Source of the DNA: Candidatus Hydrogenedens sp.
GTDB taxonomy: Bacteria > Hydrogenedentota > Hydrogenedentia > Hydrogenedentales > Hydrogenedentaceae
Length of the DNA stretch: 16,518 nucleotides
Reading direction: 5' to 3'
NCBI GenBank assembly: GCA_020216745.1
Contig: JAIWNQ010000214.1
Span: 1 to 16,518, forward strand
Positions 8,303 through 14,264 of this stretch are shown here, piece by piece (positions within the stretch are counted from its first letter, which is position 1; each line of letters starts with the position of its first letter). The notes beneath the pieces were generated by a model. That model was given only the letters and a program-made list of their open reading frames with translations. It had not been told where the DNA came from and made no database searches. Position numbers and translations under genes: made by a program.

Positions 8303-9172
8303 ATGAAAATTAAAAGTCCATACCTAAACACAAGTAATTATATTTGGGCAAAAGGCAATTTACACACACATACATCTATAAGTGATGGTATTTATTCTCC
8401 ACAGGAAACAGCAGATAAATATGCATCTATGGGATATCAATTTTTGATGTTTAGCGACCATGATATCCTAACCGACATTACAGAGGTAAAAGTAGATGGA
8501 ATGGTTATCATTGCTGGAAATGAAATTACCATAGATGGACCGCATATTCTACACATAAATGCCAGAAATAAAATAGAACCCTATCCAGACCGACAAAAGG
8601 TTATAAATAACATTATTCAGAATGGTGGATTTGCCATTATCTCCCACCCAAACTGGGAAGAAGATTTTAATCACTGTCCACAAGAACTTTTAGAATCATG
8701 GCAAAACTACACAGGAATAGAAATTTACAATGGTATTGTGCGTCAACTCCCAGGAAACCCCAGTGCTACTGACCGTTGGGATTTACTCCTTTCTAAAGGA
8801 ATATATGTATGGGGATATGCTCATGACGATGCACACTGGGAAGATAATTATGGTGTTGCGTGGAATGTAGTACAAGTAGAAACACTTAGTTTTAGCAATG
8901 TGCTTAACGCTCTAAAGAAAGGGTGTTTCTACGCAAGTTCAGGTGTCGAAATCAACCAAATATCAGTACATGGAAATATAATTTCCATCAAAAGTTCAAA
9001 TGCAAAAAAAATCGCTGTTGTTGTAGACTATGGACGTAGAATACATCAATGTAAAGGAAATAATATTGACTTTGAAGTAAAGGATAATTTCCCATATACT
9101 TACCTACGATTTGAATTATGGGGGGATGGAGAAGACCAGGCGTGGACACAGCCTTTCTTTATTCAAAGGTAA
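8303..9172 (+). CDS. PHP-domain metal-dependent phosphoesterase
   Basis: 289 aa. All PHP metal-binding motifs are visible. NLHTHTSISDG has His21 and His23, FSDHD has Asp52-His53-Asp54, AGNEIT has Glu74, ILHINA has His84, ISHPNW has His115, and YAHDDAHW has His174 with Asp175 and Asp176. PHP proteins use two or three divalent metals to hydrolyse phosphoesters; this short stand-alone form is related to the YciV/RnaAM group of nucleases and phosphatases. Residues after about 210 (KGCFYASSGVEI onward) form an extra beta-rich C-terminal part. It has no signal peptide, so it should be cytoplasmic. AGGAG precedes the ATG. The substrate is unknown. Confidence 0.9.
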   Translation: MKIKSPYLNTSNYIWAKGNLHTHTSISDGIYSPQETADKYASMGYQFLMFSDHDILTDITEVKVDGMVIIAGNEITIDGPHILHINARNKIEPYPDRQKVINNIIQNGGFAIISHPNWEEDFNHCPQELLESWQNYTGIEIYNGIVRQLPGNPSATDRWDLLLSKGIYVWGYAHDDAHWEDNYGVAWNVVQVETLSFSNVLNALKKGCFYASSGVEINQISVHGNIISIKSSNAKKIAVVVDYGRRIHQCKGNNIDFEVKDNFPYTYLRFELWGDGEDQAWTQPFFIQR

Positions 9173-9210
9173 AAAATTGCAAAATTAATAAAATTTATGA
9201 AAACTTTTCA

Positions 9211-9238
9211 CTGACAAATTGTATTAAATCAATATAGA
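9211..9238 (+). promoter_or_regulatory. Candidate promoter for the small-peptide operon
   Basis: CTGACA at 9211-9216, a 16-base spacer and TATAGA at 9233-9238. It lies in the 149-base gap before the first peptide gene. A second lone TATAAT is at 9280-9285 without a good -35. The DNA is very AT-rich, so false matches are likely. Confidence 0.3.
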
Positions 9239-9321
9239 GATTTTTCATGTTCAAATGTAATAAAATAATGCATTAGAAATATAATATATAGAACCTATGA
9301 ATAAATCAGAGGAGAAAATGT

Positions 9322-9483
9322 ATGAAACATACCTATGCGATAACAATGCTTAAAAAAGCAGAAGTTGAAACAAAATTAACAGTAGGTCAAGTTTTAACCC
9401 TTGTAGCGAATATCCTAAGTGTTGTGGCTCAGGCTTTTATCGCTAAAGAAGAAGGATCCACAACAATAACATCTACAAAATAA
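9322..9483 (+). CDS. Small peptide 1 of the locus, possible precursor, 53 aa
   Basis: The gene has an AGGAG Shine-Dalgarno 7 nt before the ATG. The peptide begins MKHTYAITMLKKAEVETK, continues with a hydrophobic helix (LTVGQVLTLVANILSVVAQ, about residues 19-37), then AFIAKEEG and a Ser/Thr tail STTITSTK. The layout of a basic N-terminus, helix and Ser/Thr tail recurs in peptides 2 to 4. The N-terminus is close to that of peptide 5 (MKHIRKMTLRKADAF). This pattern fits an exported bacteriocin-like or RiPP precursor with a short leader. There is no Sec cleavage site and no Cys, so lanthionine or disulphide chemistry is not expected. It could instead be an intracellular regulatory or membrane-active peptide. 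Too short for a confident family. Confidence 0.7.
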   Translation: MKHTYAITMLKKAEVETKLTVGQVLTLVANILSVVAQAFIAKEEGSTTITSTK

Positions 9484-9503
9484 CTGTAAAAAGGAATTTA
9501 GAT

Positions 9504-9713
9504 ATGAAACGAATTAAATCTATGACCTCCCTGCCACGACGTGCCCAACAACAAGAGACAGGAGGTGGATTCTGCACTAAAATTGAAAGCGATTATCAAG
9601 CATTCTTATGTTTTCTACTTGAAGTTCTAACAGGTTTCTTCTTACCATTAGCGGAAATTAAAAAACCACAAGAAACAAATAACTCAACCCAAACAAGTGA
9701 AACTGGAAGTTAG
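9504..9713 (+). CDS. Small peptide 2 of the locus, possible precursor, 69 aa
   Basis: AAGGA lies 8 nt before the ATG, 20 bases after the stop of peptide 1. The N-terminus MKRIKSMTSLPRRAQQQETG shares MK-x-I-K/R-x-MT with peptide 5. A GGGFC stretch follows, which resembles the Gly-rich leader ends of some peptide substrates but is not a proven cleavage site. Then comes a hydrophobic helix (DYQAFLCFLLEVLTGFFLPL, about 30-49), the charged AEIKK, and a Ser/Thr/Asn tail ending TQTSETGS. There are two Cys (in GGGFC and AFLCF), unlike the other four peptides, which have none. Its role is inferred only from layout and neighbours. Confidence 0.65.
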   Translation: MKRIKSMTSLPRRAQQQETGGGFCTKIESDYQAFLCFLLEVLTGFFLPLAEIKKPQETNNSTQTSETGS

Positions 9714-9731
9714 TGATTAAACTTTGATATA

Positions 9732-9773
9732 CAAACTTCCAAAGTTTGAAAAATAAGTGCTTTGTAGTATAAT
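9732..9773 (+). promoter_or_regulatory. Internal promoter overlapped by a hairpin, before peptide 3
   Basis: CAAACTT-CCA-AAGTTTG (9732-9748) is a perfect 7-base-pair hairpin with a 3-base loop. An alternative 8-base pairing AAACTTTG/CAAAGTTT (9719-9726 with 9740-9747) uses the same right arm. TTGAAA (9746-9751), a 16-base spacer and TATAAT (9768-9773) form a strong sigma-70 match whose -35 begins in the hairpin's right arm. Transcription would start near 9780, about 27 bases before the ATG of peptide 3. The dyad could be an operator, or end transcripts from peptides 1-2, although no T-run follows. Confidence 0.5.
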
Positions 9774-9806
9774 AACATCTATATTAACTTTTTACTCAAT
9801 AGATAT

Positions 9807-9959
9807 ATGAAACATATAAAAAAACAAACATACAAAACACCACAGCCTGCTGTGACCGCAGATGTGATTTTAATACTTGTTATTCAATTATTAGAGGCTA
9901 TTAGAAATCTCGTGTCTACAAAAGCGACAATTTCTACAAACATAACAAATACGACTTAA
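9807..9959 (+). CDS. Small peptide 3 of the locus, possible precursor, 50 aa
   Basis: The N-terminus MKHIKKQTYKTPQPAVTA is basic, like peptides 1 and 5. A hydrophobic helix follows (DVILILVIQLLEAIRNLV, about residues 19-36), then STK and a Thr/Ser/Asn tail ending ISTNITNTT. There is no Cys and no Sec cleavage site. No clear Shine-Dalgarno precedes the ATG, so the short leader from the internal promoter matters. The start is chosen because its MKHI matches peptide 5. It has its own promoter at 9746-9773. Function is inferred from context only. Confidence 0.65.
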   Translation: MKHIKKQTYKTPQPAVTADVILILVIQLLEAIRNLVSTKATISTNITNTT

Positions 9960-9984
9960 AATTGAGATTGTTCTTATAGATAGA

Positions 9985-10215
9985 ATGAACAAAAAAAATA
10001 CTCAACATATTAATCAAATAACAAAATTAAGTAGTTCAGTTACAGTAGGCTACTTTCATTTTACTGTTGATAATATTTTGAAGTTTATTCAAGATGTTAT
10101 CAAAATATTTATTCCTGTAGTTAGCAACAAAGACCCAGAAGTTCCATTAGGTGGTGGTACAACAACTTCCACTTCATCATCGTCGTCATCATCGTCATCA
10201 TCAAGTAGTTCATAA
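9985..10215 (+). CDS. Small peptide 4 of the locus, with a poly-serine tail, 76 aa
   Basis: The peptide begins MNKKNTQHINQITKLSSS and continues with a hydrophobic/aromatic stretch (VTVGYFHFTVDNILKFIQDV, about 19-38, then IKIFIPVV). It then has the charged SNKDPEVPLGGG and a tail of Thr and 13 consecutive Ser. It shares the helix-then-Ser/Thr layout of peptides 1-3 but not the MKHI start. The serine run is coded by a trinucleotide tract (10174-10203) whose length could vary. The ribosome-binding site is weak. The Gly-Gly-Gly before the tail could be a linker. Too little is seen to name a family. Confidence 0.6.
   Translation: MNKKNTQHINQITKLSSSVTVGYFHFTVDNILKFIQDVIKIFIPVVSNKDPEVPLGGGTTTSTSSSSSSSSSSSSS
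10174..10203 (+). repeat. Trinucleotide (TCR)10 tract coding poly-serine
   Basis: Ten consecutive TCA or TCG triplets in the frame of peptide 4, followed by AGT AGT TCA before the stop. Slippage by whole triplets would change only tail length; slippage by one or two bases would not be expected from this repeat unit. Confidence 0.85.
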
Positions 10216-10251
10216 AAATAACAATAAATTAACCAATATGGGATTATTAGT

Positions 10252-10371
10252 ATGAAACACATACGCAAAATGACCCTAAGAAAAGCGGACGCTTTCACTA
10301 ATTTTATGAATGCAGTTTGGCGTGCGTGGATGGATTTTCGTTACGAAAAGAAAAACGAAATTGGCTTTTAA
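10252..10371 (+). CDS. Small peptide 5 of the locus, possible precursor, 39 aa
   Basis: The peptide begins MKHIRKMTLRKADAFTNF, sharing MKH and a LxKA[DE] motif with peptide 1 and MK-x-I-x-x-MT with peptide 2. A Trp-rich amphipathic part follows (MNAVWRAWMDFRYEKK) and it ends NEIGF. There is no Ser/Thr tail, no Cys and no export signal. A short GGGA before the ATG may serve as ribosome-binding site. The shared leader makes this the strongest case that the small ORFs are related genes rather than chance frames. The aromatic core differs from the others and could mark a separate peptide type or a regulator. Confidence 0.6.
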   Translation: MKHIRKMTLRKADAFTNFMNAVWRAWMDFRYEKKNEIGF

Positions 10372-10406
10372 TTTATTTATCCAAACACACTCAAAAGAGC
10401 CTCCTT

Positions 10407-10430
10407 CCCAAAAAAAAGTATTGGGGTTTT
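10407..10430 (+). terminator. Weak terminator or attenuator between peptides and enzyme genes
   Basis: CCCAA (10407-10411) can pair with TTGGG (10421-10425) around a 9-base loop, followed by GTTTT. The stem is short, so this is more likely partial read-through than a full stop. It would let precursor genes be expressed above the modification and export genes, as in many peptide operons. Confidence is low. Confidence 0.3.
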
Positions 10431-10462
10431 AAATGATTAAAAAAATAGGCTATTGATTTTTT

Positions 10463-10990
10463 ATGATTAACAAGGAACATGCCATCATTCGCACATCAGA
10501 CCTATTTGATGCCAAACATTTATTACGATTTTACGCCAGTGAAAACATGTACGGAGCCTTACTTGATGGAAAGCGTGAGCCTATTCTGCCCAATCAGAGT
10601 GAATTGGAGGAACTCCTACAAAACAAAGATGCAACACAATCTTTTTATGCAGTCGAAGATAAAGAAGGGAACCTCCACGGGTTCATTGTTTTGAAGGGTA
10701 TCAATCAGGAGGCTCTTTTTGGTGAAATCATTCTTTTATTCGATAATCAAACGTATTTAACAAATTCGCCATTAATCCATGATGCATTAGAATTTATCGA
10801 AAATAAGGCATTCCGACAACTTCACTTAAAAAAACTTGTGACCACCTGCATCGATGAAGAAGAGCCTCTTAAAAATTTCCTTCAACAACACCTATATATT
10901 CTGGCAGGAATAATGCGGGAGGTGTTATTTGCTCGTGGAAAATGGCATAATCTTGAAACATGGGTTAAATTAAGTTCTACCACGAACTAA
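10463..10990 (+). CDS. GNAT-family N-acetyltransferase-like protein (degenerate)
   Basis: 175 aa. The secondary-structure order fits a GNAT fold: IIRTSDLFDAKHLLRFY at the start, SFYAVEDKEGNLHGFIVLKG, a helix LIHDALEFIENKAF, strand LKKLVTTCI, and a RimL-like end REVLFARGKWHNLETWVKL. The canonical acetyl-CoA loop (Q/RxxGxG/A) is not seen; the expected place is FDNQTYLTNSPL. So it may bind a different acyl donor or be inactive. GNATs move an acyl group from CoA to an amine of a peptide, protein or small molecule. It is the first gene after the peptides, 92 bases after peptide 5. Its ribosome-binding site is poor. Confidence 0.75.
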   Translation: MINKEHAIIRTSDLFDAKHLLRFYASENMYGALLDGKREPILPNQSELEELLQNKDATQSFYAVEDKEGNLHGFIVLKGINQEALFGEIILLFDNQTYLTNSPLIHDALEFIENKAFRQLHLKKLVTTCIDEEEPLKNFLQQHLYILAGIMREVLFARGKWHNLETWVKLSSTTN

Positions 10991-11026
10991 TATTCATTTA
11001 ATAGTATTATTTGAGGGATTAGAGCA

Positions 11027-11647
11027 GTGAGTATTGTTACAAAAACATTTATTCGTAGAGCAGATAGAGAGGACCTCGACCTGCTTGTTCGCTGGATGGA
11101 AGATGAAGATTTTCAATACTTCCTTTATGGAGACCCTGCACGTTCCCCTCGTCTTATTCGTGACCAGATTGTAGGTTATTTAAGTAAAACCGCAGGCAGT
11201 CCTATCCCTGGAAGTGTTTATTTCATCGTCGATTCGCCTAACGGACCTATTGGCATGATTTCATTACAAAATATCAGTTGGCGGAATCGTTCCTGTAATC
11301 TTGATGTCTACATATCACCTCAACATCGAGGACACCTTTCAACAGGGATTAATGTATACCGTGCATTAGAGTATGCCTTTGACGAATTAAACATGCACCG
11401 TGTTTCTGCAATTATCTACGCTTTTAATCAACCCTCTTGGAGATTACTCGAGTTTCTGGGTGCTAAAAGGGAAGTAACCTTAAAAGACCATATACTGCGA
11501 AATGGTATCTGGCACGATGTGTTTGTTTACGGCTTACTAAAACAAGAATTTAATGCATGGCGTGAAAAATATGCTGAACAATCCAAAGAAGTCACTTTGC
11601 AAAAAATGATAGAGTCCATGAAATGCTATTTGGAGAAAAATTTGTGA
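11027..11647 (+). CDS. GNAT-family N-acetyltransferase (RimJ/RimL-like)
   Basis: 206 aa from a GTG start with GAGGG 9 nt upstream. FIRRADREDLDLLVRWMED at the N-terminus and the central strand-helix pattern match the RimJ/RimL GNAT subfamily, whose founding members N-acetylate ribosomal protein amino termini. The acyl-CoA loop is visible as SPQHRGHLSTG (about 97-107), and the ending N-x-x-S-W-R-L-L-E-F-L-G-A (about 134-146) is typical. In peptide-maturation loci RimL-type enzymes acetylate the amino terminus or lysine of the product (goadsporin, microviridin). Its last four bases (GTGA) overlap the start of the CPBP gene. The upstream GNAT is 36 bases away. Confidence 0.88.
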   Translation: MSIVTKTFIRRADREDLDLLVRWMEDEDFQYFLYGDPARSPRLIRDQIVGYLSKTAGSPIPGSVYFIVDSPNGPIGMISLQNISWRNRSCNLDVYISPQHRGHLSTGINVYRALEYAFDELNMHRVSAIIYAFNQPSWRLLEFLGAKREVTLKDHILRNGIWHDVFVYGLLKQEFNAWREKYAEQSKEVTLQKMIESMKCYLEKNL

Positions 11648-12357
11648 ATCCAAAGTACCTACTTATCATTTTTGTGATTTATATTCTGTTAGAATTTACA
11701 CGGAATCTGTTCAAAAAAAATTTTTTTTCTTCCCTTACAAAAATGTGCCAATTTGTTCTACTTATCTGCTCAATCATATATTTGGCAATCATAGGCATCT
11801 TACCAAGAAATTTATTTAACATCTCCAGTTGGATTATCGGACTGATATTAGGGCATATCGTTTATACAATAGGTTTCTTTATAACAATCGGTTTTAATGA
11901 ACTCGTCAAAAATCAATTCCTATCTATCCAAAAAATACTCCGTTTTTCTGTTCTATCCCCTATTATTCTCAGTCGCACAATGACAATAGCACTAACAGAA
12001 GAAATCATTTATCGAGCAAGTTTACAAACCATCTTAATAAATGTGACAGCAAAACCGATACTTTCAGTCTTTATTATTTCTATTGCTTTTACTCTTGTCC
12101 ATGAACATGTCTTCGTTAACAATATTCGTCAAAACATTGAATTTGTGGTGTTTTCCATCTTTTTAGGGTTTGCATATTACCTAACATCTGATTTAGGACT
12201 TGTAACGATAATCCACTTTATTCGCAATATGGAAAGTAACTACTTAGAATACCAAGAAAAACTAATTGAAGAGCCTGATGAAGAGCGTTGTTTAACAGAA
12301 TTAGAGCAATCTCTGTTTAGTCCCAATGGAGTCAAGGAATGCAAGGCAAACAATTAA
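11644..12357 (+). CDS. CPBP (CAAX/bacteriocin-processing) family intramembrane protease
   Basis: 237 aa from GTG at 11644. This start overlaps the previous stop as GTGA and has GGAG 8 nt upstream, so it is preferred to the ATG at 11623. All three CPBP motifs are present: EEIIYR (Glu119, Glu120, Arg124), FTLVH (Phe149, His153) and HFIRN (His191, Asn195). About six to seven hydrophobic helices are visible and the C-terminus is acidic. CPBP proteins are Rce1-like intramembrane glutamate proteases; in bacteria they often sit in bacteriocin and peptide loci as immunity proteins or leader peptidases. Here either role is possible: it lies between the GNAT and the ABC exporter. The final 19 bases overlap the ATPase gene. 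Confidence 0.9.
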   Translation: MNPKYLLIIFVIYILLEFTRNLFKKNFFSSLTKMCQFVLLICSIIYLAIIGILPRNLFNISSWIIGLILGHIVYTIGFFITIGFNELVKNQFLSIQKILRFSVLSPIILSRTMTIALTEEIIYRASLQTILINVTAKPILSVFIISIAFTLVHEHVFVNNIRQNIEFVVFSIFLGFAYYLTSDLGLVTIIHFIRNMESNYLEYQEKLIEEPDEERCLTELEQSLFSPNGVKECKANN

Positions 12358-13421
12358 ACAACTTAATAAACGATTATACAGTCTACCTTGACAACGTCTC
12401 GAAGACCTTTCGCACATATCATTTTTTTCACAAAGATGATGTAACAGACAAAAGAAGAATTCTTACTAAAAAAGAAGCCTGCGCCGCTGACCATGTTACC
12501 TTCGGAATTAAAACGGGTGAAATTATGGGCTTATTGGGACCTAATGGTGCAGGGAAAACAACCACTGTAAAGATGATTTCTACATTGGTAAAACCTGATA
12601 GTGGAACCGTATTTGTAGATGGGATGAATGTAGAGAAACACCGAAAAGAAGTATTATCAAGAATAGGTGTAGTTTTAGAAGGAACACGAACAAGCATCTG
12701 GCCACTAACACCTCTTGAAAATTTGTATTATTATGGGAACCTTCGAAATATCCGAGGTAAAGTATTAAAAGAAAGGGCAAATCAACTCCTCGATTTTATA
12801 GGATTAAAAGACAAAAAGGATATTGAAGTCCGCAAACTATCGCGAGGTCAAAAACAAAAATTGGCAATTTGTATCGCTCTTATCGCAGACCCCAAAATTA
12901 TCCTTTTCGACGAGCCAACCACAGGATTAGACGTACAAAGTAGTCGCTCTATTAAAGACAAAATCATTGAACTAACCCGCCATTATGGCAGGTCTGTACT
13001 TGTAACAACACATGATATGCATGTTGCTCAAGAATTATGCGACCGCATCGGTATCATCAATAAAGGTAAGCTTATAACCTGTAAGCCTACAACCGAATTA
13101 CTCGATTTATTTTCTAAACAAATCTTTTCCATCCGTTTAGACCGAAATTTGGTTGATAACGACCTTGACCACCTTGCACCTAAAATACAGGTGTTAGAAA
13201 CAATCCTTACCGCGGATGGACCCACAATAACAGTTCAAGTTCCAGAACCATATGCTGAACGGTCCGAGGCAATATATACCTTATTTGAAACGTTACGGCA
13301 GAAAAAATATCAAATTCGCTCCATCCAGCAAAAGCAAGTAAACCTTGAATATATCTTTCTTCAACTTACAGGAGAAAAACCAGTTTTTGATGAAACAAAT
13401 TTATCAGAACAGGAATTATAA
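12339..13421 (+). CDS. ABC transporter ATP-binding protein (ABC-2 export type)
   Basis: 360 aa. Walker A GPNGAGKT 67-74, signature LSRGQ 168-172, Walker B IILFDEP 188-194 and the switch His in TTHD (226) are all present. The Q-loop region reads VVLEGTRTSIWPLTPLENL, with Glu in place of the usual Gln, as seen in some ABC-2 exporters. Residues after about 240 form an extra C-terminal domain. TGGAG lies 7 nt before the ATG, inside the CPBP gene. It pairs with the permease 3 bases downstream. The best inference is an exporter or self-protection pump for the locus peptides. It is larger than the usual 300 aa of this family. Confidence 0.95.
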   Translation: MQGKQLNNLINDYTVYLDNVSKTFRTYHFFHKDDVTDKRRILTKKEACAADHVTFGIKTGEIMGLLGPNGAGKTTTVKMISTLVKPDSGTVFVDGMNVEKHRKEVLSRIGVVLEGTRTSIWPLTPLENLYYYGNLRNIRGKVLKERANQLLDFIGLKDKKDIEVRKLSRGQKQKLAICIALIADPKIILFDEPTTGLDVQSSRSIKDKIIELTRHYGRSVLVTTHDMHVAQELCDRIGIINKGKLITCKPTTELLDLFSKQIFSIRLDRNLVDNDLDHLAPKIQVLETILTADGPTITVQVPEPYAERSEAIYTLFETLRQKKYQIRSIQQKQVNLEYIFLQLTGEKPVFDETNLSEQEL

Positions 13422-13424
13422 AAT

Positions 13425-14264
13425 ATGCTCGGATTCTTACTTATTATGAAAGCGGAAATTATCAGAGGTTGGATTATTACACGAAGATACTGGTTTCGCA
13501 CATTAACGGGACTCATTATTGGCTACGGAATGCTTATGATACTTATTGCAGGCTTCTTCTACAGTCAACCCGCAATAGAAAAAGGAATTAATCAGTTTGA
13601 AGACCCAACACGTGCGACAAACTATATTCTCGGCTTCATTATCGGCTTATTTGCCTTTGGTGTTATAGGAATGTTTACTCAGGGAATTCAGGGCATGGCA
13701 CAAACAGGTATATTAGAACAGCTTTGTATGAGCCCTTATGGACTTGTAACAAATTTCCTTGCCCGTGCGGTAGTCGCTTCAGTATCCACGATTTTTTATT
13801 CTGCTCTTATGGTATATATGGTAGTTGTAAGTGTTGGGGGAAAACTTCACTTTGACCCTATACCAGTCGTAGTCCTTCTAACTTTGTCATTTATCAATTT
13901 ATTAGGCTTCGGCTTCTTAGTAGGCGGGTTAGTCTTGGTTTTCAAACAGGTTGGACAATTAACCATTCTCGTGCGTATGGCACTATTTGCCTTAGCAATC
14001 TTTGCACGCGAGGAATTCCTACAACAAGGGTGGCTCATTTCTGCATTTATGCATGCGTTACCAATTACAGATGCCTCCATCTGCTTGAAATACGTCCTTG
14101 TTAAAGGACAATTGACTAACTCGGGACAATTTGTTTCTGTATTCCTACATCCTTCATTCTACTGGCTCGGTGCCAGCTGTGTATTCTGGACATTTATTGG
14201 TATAACGTTATTTAAAATTATGGAAAATTACAGTAGATATAAAGGAACATTAGGAATATACTAA
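13425..14264 (+). CDS. ABC-2 type transporter permease
   Basis: 279 aa. Six or so transmembrane helices are visible, near residues 28-47, 66-88, 107-132, 143-172, 180-200 and 240-262. The first cytoplasmic stretch (KAEIIRGWIITRRYWFRT) and the QTGILEQLCMSPYG loop match ABC-2 permeases of the drug and peptide export type. There is a single permease gene, so it probably works as a homodimer with the ATPase. Its stop overlaps the next start by one base (TAATG). The partner of the peptides is inferred from location only. Confidence 0.9.
   Translation: MLGFLLIMKAEIIRGWIITRRYWFRTLTGLIIGYGMLMILIAGFFYSQPAIEKGINQFEDPTRATNYILGFIIGLFAFGVIGMFTQGIQGMAQTGILEQLCMSPYGLVTNFLARAVVASVSTIFYSALMVYMVVVSVGGKLHFDPIPVVVLLTLSFINLLGFGFLVGGLVLVFKQVGQLTILVRMALFALAIFAREEFLQQGWLISAFMHALPITDASICLKYVLVKGQLTNSGQFVSVFLHPSFYWLGASCVFWTFIGITLFKIMENYSRYKGTLGIY

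Noticed and set aside
10089..10298. Minus-strand ORF of 69 aa with a run of aspartates
   Set aside because: It is the antisense reading of the TCA/TCG serine tract of peptide 4 and has no ribosome-binding site or family match.
10479..10694. Plus-strand ORF of 71 aa overlapping the first GNAT gene
   Set aside because: It is a second frame of the GNAT gene with no ribosome-binding site and no plausible protein features.
11623..12357. ATG at 11623 as start of the CPBP gene
   Set aside because: The GTG at 11644 has a better Shine-Dalgarno spacing and the typical four-base overlap with the previous stop.
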